From: Candidatus Obscuribacterales bacterium
GTDB lineage: Bacteria; Cyanobacteriota; Vampirovibrionia; Obscuribacterales; Obscuribacteraceae
DNA length: 64,000 bases
NCBI GenBank assembly: GCA_019752635.1
Contig: JAIELX010000046.1
Span: forward strand, 23,771 to 87,770
Reading direction: 5' to 3'
Numbering within the stretch: the stretch's first letter is position 1; the number at the start of each line of letters is the position of its first letter. The translations under genes and the position numbers were made by a program. Below the pieces are notes generated by a model. That model had not been told where the DNA came from. It did no database searches and was given only the letters and a program-made list of their open reading frames with translations. Below are positions 1-10,581 of the stretch, one piece after another.

Positions 1-1
1 A

Positions 2-3000
2 CTGGGTGTTGGCGGAGATGGAGGCACAGGCGGAAAGGGCGGCACTGCCGGCGCTGGCGGTGGTGGCGGCGGAGCAGGAGCCGGCGGCAATATTTCGCTT
101 AAGTCTTCTAATGGCAATGTAGTTGTGAGCCCATCCGGTGGAGCAATTGCCGGATTTACAAAATACACGGGCAGTCGCACCACATTTGGCGCAAAAGACG
201 CATTCATTGCTCCTGGTGACACGTTCATCGAGCTCGGCTCGACAACCGGTTTTACCGTTGGTCAAAGAGCGCTGATCTCAAATAGCTTTGTTTCGGAAAG
301 AGTCACCATTACCGGTGTCTCATCCAACGGAATCTCTATATCCGCCACATCAAATGTCTATCCAACATATTTTCCAGTTGGTGATGCTAAAGCTGATGTA
401 GGCACCCCGACAATCAGTATTGCACCATCCGGCATCATCAGCTCCGGTGGCACGGGTGGCGCTGGCGGAAATGGCGGTAATGGCGGCAACGGCGGCGACG
501 GCGCCACCAGTGGTGTTGGCGTGAGCTTTCAGGGTGGCGCAAACGGTCAATTCGGAACAGGCAGCTATAACATCGGGGGTGGCGTCGGGTTCGACATCGG
601 CACAGTTGGTGCCGGCGGGGGCAGCGGCGGCTTAGGAGGTGTAGGCGGGCTCGGTGGTGCCGGTGGTGCTGCGGGAGACATCGCAGTGGTAGCACCAAAC
701 GGCTCCATTAACGTGACAGGTAACATTCTGGCGGTAGGAAACAACGGGGGCAACCCGGGAGACTACGGACTAAACGGAAGAAACGGGCAAAACGGTTCGA
801 CAAACGTTTATTTTGGTCTGAGCCTGGATTTCAACATAAACGGAAGCACAAGCGGCTTTAGCGGGCCCAATCTCGGGCTTGGTGGCAGCATCACAATTGC
901 CAACTTCACCCTTGGTCTGATGCCATTCACTAATCCCCTAACCTACGCCACTACGCCGGACCTGCCAATCTCGAGTCTTTCGCTCTACATTAACTACAAC
1001 AATTCGCAAGGCGAAAGCGAATTCAACCTTCAAGCAAACGTTGGCACCAGCAAGTTCAATCCCAGTGGCAGCGTAACAATGACCGTGGGCGGCCAAACGG
1101 CAAGCGTGGAGCTCGTAGGACCAATCAGCCAGCTTGCCGGCAAGGCGCAAAACTACCTCGGCATCGGAACCGGTCCCCAGCAAGGCATGATTAGCTTCTC
1201 GGCGAACGGCAGCACGGGAACCGGCGGCACAAGCGGCAGTATCGGCGCATCGTACGGCGCCGGCATTCAAAACCCGACACTCTTCACCACCATCAGTACC
1301 ACAAGCACTATTACCGGCGGCGTCACGCTAGCTCAGCCGGCACCGGCCGATTTTCAGGCCCCGGCGCCGAAGAATGGCGGCAATATCCACTTGCTGGCCT
1401 CAGGCGACATCAATATCGGTGGCACGGTCAATGCACTCGGCGGAACCGCCGTGTCCATGAACAAAACGAACATCTACTACGACGGAAAAAATTGCAATCC
1501 CTGCTTTAACCTCATGCCCGTTGCGTCGTTCGGGCAAGGTGGTGTAATCCGAATGGAAGGCGCCACTATCACCATAACAGGAACGGGTGCCACAGTGCCT
1601 CCCGGACTGACAGCTTCAAAAGTTCCCGTGATATCCGGTGGTTCAATCACATTCATCACAAAGCCCAACGACATTAGCTATTTCATCAAGCCCATAACCT
1701 TCGCGAACCTCTCGTGGCCTACGCAACTAGGTTTGAATATTGGAAGCGGTAACGGAGCTGTAGTTGTTTCGTCGCCGGTTACCATTATTCGAAACGGAAA
1801 CGGCGATGTGAACCTCGCCACCCAAATCAATGCAGGCGGCGGAACCTATACGGTTAACGGAGATCTGATAGTACTGGCCACAGGAAACATTGTGGCGACC
1901 GGGGTCACTTCCGGTTCGATAGTAAACGGCGGCAGCACAACAAGACCAACCGGCAGCATAATTATGGCAGCGGGAGACAATGCCGCAAAGTTCTCATATG
2001 GAAGCGCTGCAGGCAACCAGTCTTGGCTGGTACTGGGCGCGCCGAGTGACACCGGCGGCGATATCTACATGCCAGGCGTTTCAATCGGCTCTGACGCATC
2101 ATATTTGGTGGCTTTATCCGCTCATGCGGGTCCGATGGACGCAAACAATCAGCCTCAAGCACCTTACGGCTCCATTTACACTTCTTCCGTATCCGCAGCT
2201 AGTGGTAAGTTCATTCCTGGCTCCGTGCTGGCATTTTCAAGTCAAGATATTGCATCAACCGGAACTTACAAAGCCGATTTCGTTAAGTTGAACTCAGCAT
2301 TCGGAAACATTGGAAAAGTTGCGGATCCGCTGAAAGTAAATGCGCCGTTCTTGAGCGCAAACGGCGTCGCAGGTGTTTACTTGAACGCTTTGGCTTCAAC
2401 TACAAACATGCTGAAATCGCAGGGCGGAGCCTTCTCTGTCGGTAGCACAGGGCACCTGAACATTCTGGGCGGAGTGCGTGGCGGCGCAATCGCGTTATCC
2501 TCCAAGACCCTATCGATAAACAGCTCGGTAACTGCATTAGGCACCAACGGTCTGATAACGGTGACAGCTGAGGGCAACGTCACGGACAGCATGGGCATCG
2601 GCAATCTCAAAGCAGACAACGTGTTCCTTCAATCGGAAAAAGGAAATATTGCATTGACGGCGAAGTTGTCTGCCGCCGAGAGCATCATCTTGAATGCAAA
2701 ATCAGGAACAAGCAGTATTACGGCAACAAACATTGACACCAAGTTTGTTGGAGCGTTCTCCGGAACGGGTGGAGTTACGGTAGGAACCACATCCGCGACA
2801 GGTCTGGTTGTTCTCTCAGAAGGCGACGTCACCGTCACCGGTACCAATGCGATCACCGTCGGCGGCACGGGCAAGCTACCGACAACCAGCAATAACTACA
2901 CGCTGAATGCTCCGGGCATAACAGTCACAGGTGGACTTCAAGCGAACAACAAGATAACACTTAATGCCAGCGGAAGCACGGCCGGAGTATTTCTAAACAG

Positions 3001-6000
3001 AAACCTGGTCGCTGGCGATTCAGTCACCATAAAGTCCGGCGGAGGCATCTATCAGACAAGTTCATTCATCGACAGCCCAACGCTTACGATGGAAGCCGCC
3101 ACCGACATCGGGGAGGCCTTGAACTTGCTCGTCAGCAATGCCACCACCATCAATCTGCCTTCATCGGGACGAAACTTCTACCTCTACAATGACAATTCGG
3201 CAAAATCACTGACTTTGAATACCGGATTCACCGGCTCGAACTTGGTGCTAATTGAACTAGGTAACATCACGGTTAACGGCGCCATCAACGCTACCGGCGA
3301 CGTCGCACTGTCAGCTTTGACCGGCGGGACTCTCACCTTGAATCAGAGTGTCAGCGGCGATACCGTTCTGCTTCAGGGTACCAACAGCCTGCCCGGCGCT
3401 AGCAAGGCCAACAGTGGAGCCATCGTACAGACGTCAGGCACAGTCACGGCGAAGACGCTATATCTCTACTCAGGGACAGGCGGAGCGTCGTCTACACTCA
3501 GCGATGGGGCTCTGCGCACCAACGTATCGAGCGGTAAGGTCGAAGTAAATTCGCTCGGAGCAACTGTGGTCAACAACACGGGAGTAGTGAGTTCGCTTGC
3601 CGGACGGTCTCAATCACTCAGCTTCACCAATGATACCGACCTGGCAATCGGACGCCTCAGCACAAGCAAGGGAGACCTGCTCTTAACGTCTAAGTCAGGT
3701 ACGATGTCCGTAATCAATGGAGCAGAAGTTGTAGCCCATGGAGGCAAGCTGGTTCTGCGCAATGAAAGCTTATCGGGCAAAATCGCCATAGGCAAAAACA
3801 CCTTGCTCTTCTCTGACAACGCCTCTGGTGGCGTTGTCGACATCTATCTCGGCGCAGCGTCGGGCCGAACAAACACAATCGCGCCGGCAAATGTGTCTGT
3901 TACGGCCACGGCCGGTGGCAAAGTATTCTTCGGAACGAAGAGCATCACTTCAATTGCGCCCACCAGCATTGTCATATCGAAGGGCGCCAACTCTGTTGTC
4001 AGTTTCGATACCGGCGGTGCCGACGCAACTTCCATCAGCATCGGCGGAAACAGCCTGATCGGCACGAGCGTGGTAGCGCCTCTGGCGAGCCTGGATCTAT
4101 CCGATCCTGCAATTGCCAGCGCAGTCAAAGCACAACAGAACGCCGGACTCATCGGCGGTTCGCTAACTCTCAACGCACAGAATCAGGCCGTAGGTGGCAA
4201 TGTCATTCTGCTGCAGACTGATATATCAACCGACATATCAGCATTGAATGTTCCTCAAAATGTGGCGCTTACATTCAACAATTTCTTGCTACCACTTACG
4301 GTAAGCATCACCAACACGAGCACGACAAATCAAACCGTATTGAATGGCTCGGTGAACTTTGTCGGAACGATTAATGCAAACAATACACTGAATATAGTTT
4401 CCGCCCAGAATCCGATTGTACTTTCACAAGCAGCATCCGGGTTCCTCTATACGGGCGGTTCTCTGTCTGTAACGGCAACCGGCTCCGCCGCAATAAGTGG
4501 AACGGTAAGCGGTACATTCAGCCTGGAAACTACCAAAGGCAGCTCAGGCAACATCAACATCGGTCCGACCGCCACTGTTACATCCGGCACGGGCGCAATA
4601 AAGTTAGTGGCGGATGGAGCTCTCAGCGTCTCATCGGCGCTCTATGCAGCAGGCGACGTCATCCTCAAATCGAATGGCAATCTAACTGAAACGGCGAGCA
4701 TATACGCATCAGGCGCGAATGTGCAGCTGATCTCAAACAATGGAAAGTTGACAAACAGCGGAAACATATTAGCACCGAATGCAGCCGTGCTGTTCTCTTC
4801 TTCCGGCGACCTGACCAATACCGGTGCGATCACTTCGAAGAATCTGGTCCTGCAAACAACAGGCACTGGAGGCTCCATCTCTCTACAGGCTAACGCCTCG
4901 GTGGGAGGCACCGCAACCCTAAGTGCAGCAGGCACTGGCACCGTCACGACTCAGACAGGAACGTTCCTCAATACTGGAGGAGCGATAACCATCTCCGGAC
5001 AAGCCGTCAGTTTGAATGGAACAGCCACCGCTACAACCGGAGGGCTTCAAGTGACATCGAGAGGCGGCGCCACCACCGTCACCGGTGCCTTGAGCACACT
5101 GAACGGCGCAATGACATTCGAGTCAACGGGGGGCGGCTTCAGCAACTCAGCCAAGATAAGTGCCAGCGCAGACATGACCGTCATAGCTGACGGAAACATT
5201 GCGCTCAACGCTGCGGTTTCAGGAAGGAAAGTCGCGCTTCAAACCGTCGGCAACTCCAACGGCTCAGTCGCGATAAATGCGACGTCCTATGCTTACGGTG
5301 GCGTCGAGATAACAACGGCCGGCTCCGGCACCTTCAGCAATGCTCCGGGAACGACAATCTACAGCTACGGCGACTCGTCGATCACCGCGGCAGGGCTCTT
5401 TCTCTCCGGCACGGCGGTGCAGGCGTCGGGCTACACTGTCAAACTAAACACAAACAATGTTCAGCAGTTAATTTCGGTCGGCGGCACCACTAATGGCGCC
5501 TTTAATATCACGCCGGCTCAGCTGCTCTCGATAAACGCAGGCACGCTAGCCTTTGGCGGTGTCACGAACTTAGGTGGAATAGCCGTAGTCGGTCCGCTCA
5601 ATGTTTCGGGATCCGGTGCTAACCAGGTTGGACAATCAAACCTGGCATTCACAACGGCGGGGAATTACTCCGCCGCAGGCCAAACCATAACGCTCGGTTC
5701 AAAGTCGCTCAAAGTCACCGCTGGTGGAAGCATTGATACCGGAATTGTGACCGGAAACTTCAATTCTTCTATCAAAATGGATGCTGGAAGTTCGCTGACA
5801 GTAACCGGAGCGATTACAGCTCCATTCGGATCAATCAGCCTAAGCACTACAAACGGACCGCTCGACCTGGGCAGTCATTCTGTAGGTGCAGGTCTATATG
5901 CTCCTACCACAACCACGTTGAACGCAGGCGGTACTGGCTCCATTACGGGCACAACAGCGATCGCCGGAAGCACTGTAGATCTCATTGCAGGCGGGAACAT

Positions 6001-9000
6001 TGGCACGGCCGGTAGTGCCATAGCGGTGAACGCGACCAATCTGCGTGCACTCGCTGGTGGCGACGTGGTCATCAACACTAATGGACCGATCACGCTAGTT
6101 GGCGCCAGCGGCGCCGGAGGTGCCACTGTTACTGGTGGCATTGGTGGTAATGGCGGCACCGGTGGTAATGGCGGCACCGGTGGCGCTGGCGGCGCTGGCG
6201 GCGCTGGCGGCGCCGGTGGCACTGGAGGCACTAGCGGCACTGGTGGCAAAGGTGGGACAGGAGGAGTACTCGGACTAGCCAGTACCGGTGGCTTCAGCCT
6301 CACAGTTCCGGGGAACATCCTGCTCACTTCCGGTGCAACAGTGACCGTGCAGGGCGACAATGTTCTCAGCCTCTCGACGACTAATGGAACCGGCAGCATC
6401 ACGCAAATGGGCAACGCGACAACGCTGATCGGACGCAACATCCAGCTAACCACCGGTAATCTTGGCGCAGCTCCAGGAGCCGGAATGACAAACGTCGGAA
6501 GCAGCTTTCAGCCTATCGTGATGAGCAGCGGCTCACTGCTTGCAGCATCATTGAACGTCTCCGCTGGAGGCAGCGCTTATCTCAAGACAAATGCAACGGG
6601 CGGCAGTGCCGGCGACATTCGGTTTACCGGTAACTCGATAACTCGCGGTCAATTCGAACTTGCAACTCAGGGCTCTGTTGTATTCGACAACGCAGCCAAG
6701 CTCGATGCAGGCGTGGGTGCAAAAATTGCCGCAAACGTAGCAGGCGCATCCATTACGCAAACAGGCTCGAACCTCACCGTTATTGCTCCGTCCATCTCGC
6801 TCACGGCTGGAGACAGTATTGGTTCAGCCCTCCTCGCGTTGCAAGTAGCAGGCGATGCCGCTAACAACGCCACGGTCAATTTGACCGCCGTTGCGGCAAA
6901 CGATTCCTATGTCAGAAGCGATGCAAGCGTCAACCTGAGCACAGCATCCGCAGGAAACGTCTTCAGCCTTGCAGGCAAGAACATTGTGTTATCGACGGTC
7001 ACCAGTGGTGGCCGAATAGACCTCAACACAGCAAGTGGCGGCAGCATTACTCAAATGGGCGGCAGCGGTCTACAAAGCCCTGTGGTGACATTGGTCGCAG
7101 ACAACATCGGGATGCTCTTTGGCGCAGTTGCTGTAAAAGGCTCAACCGCAGCAACGCCAACAAATCTTACGGCAACAGCCGGCACAAACGCGTTCCTCTC
7201 CAGCACAGGCTCAGTAACGTTGCAAGGCGCATCCAGCGCCGGCAAGCAATTCTCATTGAATGCAACGGGCGCGGTTCTGTTGGACAACGGTGCCTCCGTT
7301 AATGCGGGCGATTCGGCCACCATAAACGGAAGCGGTATCCAGGCTGCGGGCGGAGCAGGCAGCATTAGTGCTCCAGCGTTGAACTTCACTGCCGGAGCGG
7401 GCGGAGTCGGCTCGGCCGTCAATCCGCTCAAGATTGCATCAGGGGGAGTCGGTGCTACCTCACTAAAGATCTCTTCCGGTGGTGCCGCTAACGTGTCATC
7501 CAACTCTGCGGTAGTGCTGCAATCCAGCTATGCATACGGCGGCTTCAAGCTAGACACCACTGGCACAGCGAATATCACAGTGCCGGGATATGTCTACAAT
7601 TACACAGGCGGCGCACTTAACCTCAGCGCCGGCGGAACGCTTAACTTGTCGCCGACAACGAGTCTACAGTCCTACGGTTCACTGGGGCTCACGGCGAATA
7701 ACGGCTCGCTCAACGTAGCCGGAAATCTGGCGGCCTACAACGGTCTGTTGAGCCTGTCTGCTACCGGCAACATCAGCACTATTGGCAGTGTCAGCTCATA
7801 CAATGGTGGTATGTCCATCACGTCCGGAGGATCGGTGACCACTGCTGGTACAGTCTATCAATACGGCAGTGGCAATCTGCAGATTAATGCAAACGGCGGA
7901 GGCATCACCAACACCGCTTACATGGCGGCATCGGGACCGGCAGGATTCGGACTACTGGAGTGGAACGCAAACGGCGACATAACTACCTCCGGATATGTAA
8001 CCGGCAGCAAACTTTCGATGAAGACCGTGACGCCTTCAAATGGCTCAATCACCTTAAATGCTGCGTCTTACGGCTACAACGGCGTCACACTAGAGACAAG
8101 CGGTGTCGGAGTGATCAGCAACGGTGCCTTCGGTGGAGTCACAAGCTACTACGGACCGGTATCCCTGACAGCGGCAGCGCTCAACCTCACCGGTTACGCA
8201 GTCAATGCGGGATCGAACACTGTAACGGTGAACTCCAACAACAACGCCCAACCGGTGTTCATTGGTGGAAGTGGAGCCGGCTTTAATCTGACACCGACAA
8301 CACTGGGTGCCATCACCGCGGGAACGTTGGTCGTCGGTCGCGCAGGACAGACAGGAGGAATCAACCTCGCAGGTCCAGTCAATGCCACCTACTACAACTT
8401 GACGATCATCACTGATGGCAGTTACAACGCTGCCGGCAACGCCATCACCATAGGAGGCTACAAGAATCTCAGCATCACCGCTGGTGCAGCGCTAAATAGC
8501 GGAGCGGTCAACGGAGGATACTACACCAAGGTTGATCTGGTATCAGGTGCTGGCGGCATCTCGGTGAACGGACCGATTTCGGCTCTCTATGGGTCCGTCA
8601 ATCTTAAGACCGGCAACAACGGCTCAATAGCAGTAAACAGTGCCATCAACTCGACAGGCAGCGCTGTTGGCCTTAATGCAAATGGTGCAGGATCAATTAC
8701 GGGAGCCGGACTCATAACCGGAGCAAGCCTCGGACTGACCAGCGGAACCGGTAATATTGGCGGATCCGGCAGCCCGTTGAACACTGCGGTGCAGACCATG
8801 TCCGCCAACACTGGCGGAACGGGAATGGTGAACCTCAACAACACTGGCACACTAACCCTCACATCGTCCAGCAGCGGCGGAGCGTTCTCTCTCTCCAACG
8901 CGGGTGCTTTGACCACAGGCAACATTCAAACTAACGCTCCGATCAATAGCACCACGGGCTCGCTTTCGCTGATTCAAACTAGCGGCGGGCAAATGACCAT

Positions 9001-10381
9001 CAACGGCAATCTCACCGCGAACGGTGGCAGTATCCTCATTCAGAACACGGATGCGGTTAACGGCTCCATCGTCATCGGCAAGGGCGCCCAAATCAACACT
9101 CTAGTTGATATGGGAACACCGTTGAACAACGGCATCGTCTCAGTCATCATCGGAGCCGCTCCGGTGATAGCGGCAGGCAAAGCTCCGGCAAACTTGAACG
9201 TTCTCCCGGCGGCTGCCCCCGGTCAATACTTCTTCGGTCCAAACTCTAACGGCATAATCGCCGTCGGTCCGGCAGGCGCATCGGCAGCTACGGTCGACGC
9301 ACACGGTCGCGATGTGATCTTCTCGACGCCTAATGCGATGCGCACAATAACGCTCAATCAGAACGTTCTGATTAAGGCAGACCCGCCGGGCGCAGTGGTA
9401 TCGGATGCGGTTGGAGGAAATGTCAGCGCCCCTAGCGCAATGCCGATGCTAATGCCTTCGATCTTCGCAGGCGAGACAGCCACAGATGTCTCCAGCGCGG
9501 CAGCCAACAGCAGCGAGTTCACCAACATACCTGCTGCAACTTCAAGAGCAACTGGAACCAATGCTTCACCACTGGTCGGCGGAGTAACGTCCAGCGTACT
9601 AGTTCAGCCCGGTGTCACCGAGGGCACTCGCCCTCTAAGAGTGCCGAGCCAACTACTGAACGGTGGAAACTTCGTCGCGGAAGATGTTGTAATCTTCGAT
9701 GCGAAAGTTGAAGAGGCCGCAGAGCTACCCGTCGCTTACGTAAATGGACCGGCGGGAACGCCAACCGCCATCTACGCCAACGGCACGGCAATGGATTACA
9801 AACACGTAGCACCGTCGCCCTCGACTAGAATCAGCGGCACTGAGCAACTCGCGCAGTATCCGTTCGCGATGCGAACAGGCAGCGTATTGTTTGCACCAGA
9901 CCAGAACATGACTGTCGAAACCGCTTTCGGTTCGCTATCGATCGCCAAAGGCGCGGTAGTATTGGTGGTGGCGTCGGCGGAATCCGTTGCGGTCTACAAC
10001 ATGCACGACGCGCACTCCGGCGATGTCTCCATGAAGCTGACCAACAAGAAGCTGACGATCATGCCCGGTACGCATATACAACTCGCGGACCGCTCCGTGT
10101 CGACCTTGGAAGAGGTCAACCTTCTCGGCAACATCGGTCACCGCCGCGTAGAAACTCACGACCATGGAAACGATGTTAGAGAGTTCTCTTCCGAATTCTC
10201 CATCCCATCAGCGATCACAAGCCTGAAACGCCTGCGCGCAATGCAATCGTCTTCCGACGCTCGCGATGTTCGCATCATGCGCAAGGTGCTGAAGACTGCA
10301 GCGGTATTGAATCAAATGGGCATGAGCAAGGGAGCCTACAAACCGCTACCGAAACGGTCCTACCAAACAGCTCAAAGGTAG
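2..10381 (+). CDS. Giant exported beta-helix/adhesin-like repeat protein (5' end outside window)
   Basis: The frame is open from base 2 with no stop, so the gene starts upstream; 3459 residues are visible. The protein is almost entirely short beta-strand repeats rich in Gly, Ser, Thr, Asn and Ala (patterns such as GNI-x-L-x-A-x-G), typical of right-handed beta-helix, filamentous-haemagglutinin-like surface proteins. Gly-Gly-X tracts interrupt it at about 2-92, 448-510, 611-670 and 6111-6262. About 160 residues of one module (5260-5740) recur at 8040-8500. The last ~150 residues (9890-10340) are not repetitive; they form a FecR-like domain (VETAFGSLSIAKG...VVLVV...YNMHD) that recurs at the C-terminus of the next large protein (11521-16134). 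Secretion and surface location are inferred from family resemblance, because the signal peptide lies outside the window. A bidirectional terminator follows. Specific ligand and partners are unknown. Confidence 0.85.
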   Translation: MGVGGDGGTGGKGGTAGAGGGGGGAGAGGNISLKSSNGNVVVSPSGGAIAGFTKYTGSRTTFGAKDAFIAPGDTFIELGSTTGFTVGQRALISNSFVSERVTITGVSSNGISISATSNVYPTYFPVGDAKADVGTPTISIAPSGIISSGGTGGAGGNGGNGGNGGDGATSGVGVSFQGGANGQFGTGSYNIGGGVGFDIGTVGAGGGSGGLGGVGGLGGAGGAAGDIAVVAPNGSINVTGNILAVGNNGGNPGDYGLNGRNGQNGSTNVYFGLSLDFNINGSTSGFSGPNLGLGGSITIANFTLGLMPFTNPLTYATTPDLPISSLSLYINYNNSQGESEFNLQANVGTSKFNPSGSVTMTVGGQTASVELVGPISQLAGKAQNYLGIGTGPQQGMISFSANGSTGTGGTSGSIGASYGAGIQNPTLFTTISTTSTITGGVTLAQPAPADFQAPAPKNGGNIHLLASGDINIGGTVNALGGTAVSMNKTNIYYDGKNCNPCFNLMPVASFGQGGVIRMEGATITITGTGATVPPGLTASKVPVISGGSITFITKPNDISYFIKPITFANLSWPTQLGLNIGSGNGAVVVSSPVTIIRNGNGDVNLATQINAGGGTYTVNGDLIVLATGNIVATGVTSGSIVNGGSTTRPTGSIIMAAGDNAAKFSYGSAAGNQSWLVLGAPSDTGGDIYMPGVSIGSDASYLVALSAHAGPMDANNQPQAPYGSIYTSSVSAASGKFIPGSVLAFSSQDIASTGTYKADFVKLNSAFGNIGKVADPLKVNAPFLSANGVAGVYLNALASTTNMLKSQGGAFSVGSTGHLNILGGVRGGAIALSSKTLSINSSVTALGTNGLITVTAEGNVTDSMGIGNLKADNVFLQSEKGNIALTAKLSAAESIILNAKSGTSSITATNIDTKFVGAFSGTGGVTVGTTSATGLVVLSEGDVTVTGTNAITVGGTGKLPTTSNNYTLNAPGITVTGGLQANNKITLNASGSTAGVFLNRNLVAGDSVTIKSGGGIYQTSSFIDSPTLTMEAATDIGEALNLLVSNATTINLPSSGRNFYLYNDNSAKSLTLNTGFTGSNLVLIELGNITVNGAINATGDVALSALTGGTLTLNQSVSGDTVLLQGTNSLPGASKANSGAIVQTSGTVTAKTLYLYSGTGGASSTLSDGALRTNVSSGKVEVNSLGATVVNNTGVVSSLAGRSQSLSFTNDTDLAIGRLSTSKGDLLLTSKSGTMSVINGAEVVAHGGKLVLRNESLSGKIAIGKNTLLFSDNASGGVVDIYLGAASGRTNTIAPANVSVTATAGGKVFFGTKSITSIAPTSIVISKGANSVVSFDTGGADATSISIGGNSLIGTSVVAPLASLDLSDPAIASAVKAQQNAGLIGGSLTLNAQNQAVGGNVILLQTDISTDISALNVPQNVALTFNNFLLPLTVSITNTSTTNQTVLNGSVNFVGTINANNTLNIVSAQNPIVLSQAASGFLYTGGSLSVTATGSAAISGTVSGTFSLETTKGSSGNINIGPTATVTSGTGAIKLVADGALSVSSALYAAGDVILKSNGNLTETASIYASGANVQLISNNGKLTNSGNILAPNAAVLFSSSGDLTNTGAITSKNLVLQTTGTGGSISLQANASVGGTATLSAAGTGTVTTQTGTFLNTGGAITISGQAVSLNGTATATTGGLQVTSRGGATTVTGALSTLNGAMTFESTGGGFSNSAKISASADMTVIADGNIALNAAVSGRKVALQTVGNSNGSVAINATSYAYGGVEITTAGSGTFSNAPGTTIYSYGDSSITAAGLFLSGTAVQASGYTVKLNTNNVQQLISVGGTTNGAFNITPAQLLSINAGTLAFGGVTNLGGIAVVGPLNVSGSGANQVGQSNLAFTTAGNYSAAGQTITLGSKSLKVTAGGSIDTGIVTGNFNSSIKMDAGSSLTVTGAITAPFGSISLSTTNGPLDLGSHSVGAGLYAPTTTTLNAGGTGSITGTTAIAGSTVDLIAGGNIGTAGSAIAVNATNLRALAGGDVVINTNGPITLVGASGAGGATVTGGIGGNGGTGGNGGTGGAGGAGGAGGAGGTGGTSGTGGKGGTGGVLGLASTGGFSLTVPGNILLTSGATVTVQGDNVLSLSTTNGTGSITQMGNATTLIGRNIQLTTGNLGAAPGAGMTNVGSSFQPIVMSSGSLLAASLNVSAGGSAYLKTNATGGSAGDIRFTGNSITRGQFELATQGSVVFDNAAKLDAGVGAKIAANVAGASITQTGSNLTVIAPSISLTAGDSIGSALLALQVAGDAANNATVNLTAVAANDSYVRSDASVNLSTASAGNVFSLAGKNIVLSTVTSGGRIDLNTASGGSITQMGGSGLQSPVVTLVADNIGMLFGAVAVKGSTAATPTNLTATAGTNAFLSSTGSVTLQGASSAGKQFSLNATGAVLLDNGASVNAGDSATINGSGIQAAGGAGSISAPALNFTAGAGGVGSAVNPLKIASGGVGATSLKISSGGAANVSSNSAVVLQSSYAYGGFKLDTTGTANITVPGYVYNYTGGALNLSAGGTLNLSPTTSLQSYGSLGLTANNGSLNVAGNLAAYNGLLSLSATGNISTIGSVSSYNGGMSITSGGSVTTAGTVYQYGSGNLQINANGGGITNTAYMAASGPAGFGLLEWNANGDITTSGYVTGSKLSMKTVTPSNGSITLNAASYGYNGVTLETSGVGVISNGAFGGVTSYYGPVSLTAAALNLTGYAVNAGSNTVTVNSNNNAQPVFIGGSGAGFNLTPTTLGAITAGTLVVGRAGQTGGINLAGPVNATYYNLTIITDGSYNAAGNAITIGGYKNLSITAGAALNSGAVNGGYYTKVDLVSGAGGISVNGPISALYGSVNLKTGNNGSIAVNSAINSTGSAVGLNANGAGSITGAGLITGASLGLTSGTGNIGGSGSPLNTAVQTMSANTGGTGMVNLNNTGTLTLTSSSSGGAFSLSNAGALTTGNIQTNAPINSTTGSLSLIQTSGGQMTINGNLTANGGSILIQNTDAVNGSIVIGKGAQINTLVDMGTPLNNGIVSVIIGAAPVIAAGKAPANLNVLPAAAPGQYFFGPNSNGIIAVGPAGASAATVDAHGRDVIFSTPNAMRTITLNQNVLIKADPPGAVVSDAVGGNVSAPSAMPMLMPSIFAGETATDVSSAAANSSEFTNIPAATSRATGTNASPLVGGVTSSVLVQPGVTEGTRPLRVPSQLLNGGNFVAEDVVIFDAKVEEAAELPVAYVNGPAGTPTAIYANGTAMDYKHVAPSPSTRISGTEQLAQYPFAMRTGSVLFAPDQNMTVETAFGSLSIAKGAVVLVVASAESVAVYNMHDAHSGDVSMKLTNKKLTIMPGTHIQLADRSVSTLEEVNLLGNIGHRRVETHDHGNDVREFSSEFSIPSAITSLKRLRAMQSSSDARDVRIMRKVLKTAAVLNQMGMSKGAYKPLPKRSYQTAQR
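6111..6262 (+). repeat. Gly-Gly-X tract inside the giant protein
   Basis: About 50 codons of nearly perfect GGx triplets (GGNGGTGGNGGTGGAGG and onward), encoded by ggtggcact/ggcggcgct-type 9-mers. Similar tracts occur at 2-92, 448-510 and 611-670. The pattern resembles PE_PGRS proteins and glycine-rich polyglycine-II helical bundles. The low-complexity DNA also creates a long proline-rich antisense reading frame that is not a gene. Confidence 0.85.
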
Positions 10382-10448
10382 CTATCAAATAGCTCACAGC
10401 CGACGGACTGCGGTGAAAAATCCTAGATTCGCAAACCGATAAAAGAAC

Positions 10449-10480
10449 TAGAAAGGGAGGGCAAATGCCCTCCCTTTCTA
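10449..10480. terminator. Bidirectional intrinsic terminator between convergent genes
   Basis: A perfect 15-bp inverted repeat (tagaaagggagggca, two-base spacer, tgccctccctttcta) is followed by tctttgctt on the + strand and gttctttt on the minus strand. It lies between the end of the giant gene (10381) and the end of the minus-strand gene at 10582, so it can serve both. Confidence 0.85.
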
Positions 10481-10581
10481 TCTTTGCTTCATTTGCGAGT
10501 GGTGGTTCAATCGTGAGATCCAACCTTCTGAATCCATGTGGCCGTCTGCCTTGATGCAAACAGAGCTTTCGGTTTCCTCTG

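Noticed and set aside
5875..6453. 192-codon proline-rich frame on the minus strand
   Set aside because: It is the antisense reading of the GGX codons in the giant gene; no start context and extreme composition.
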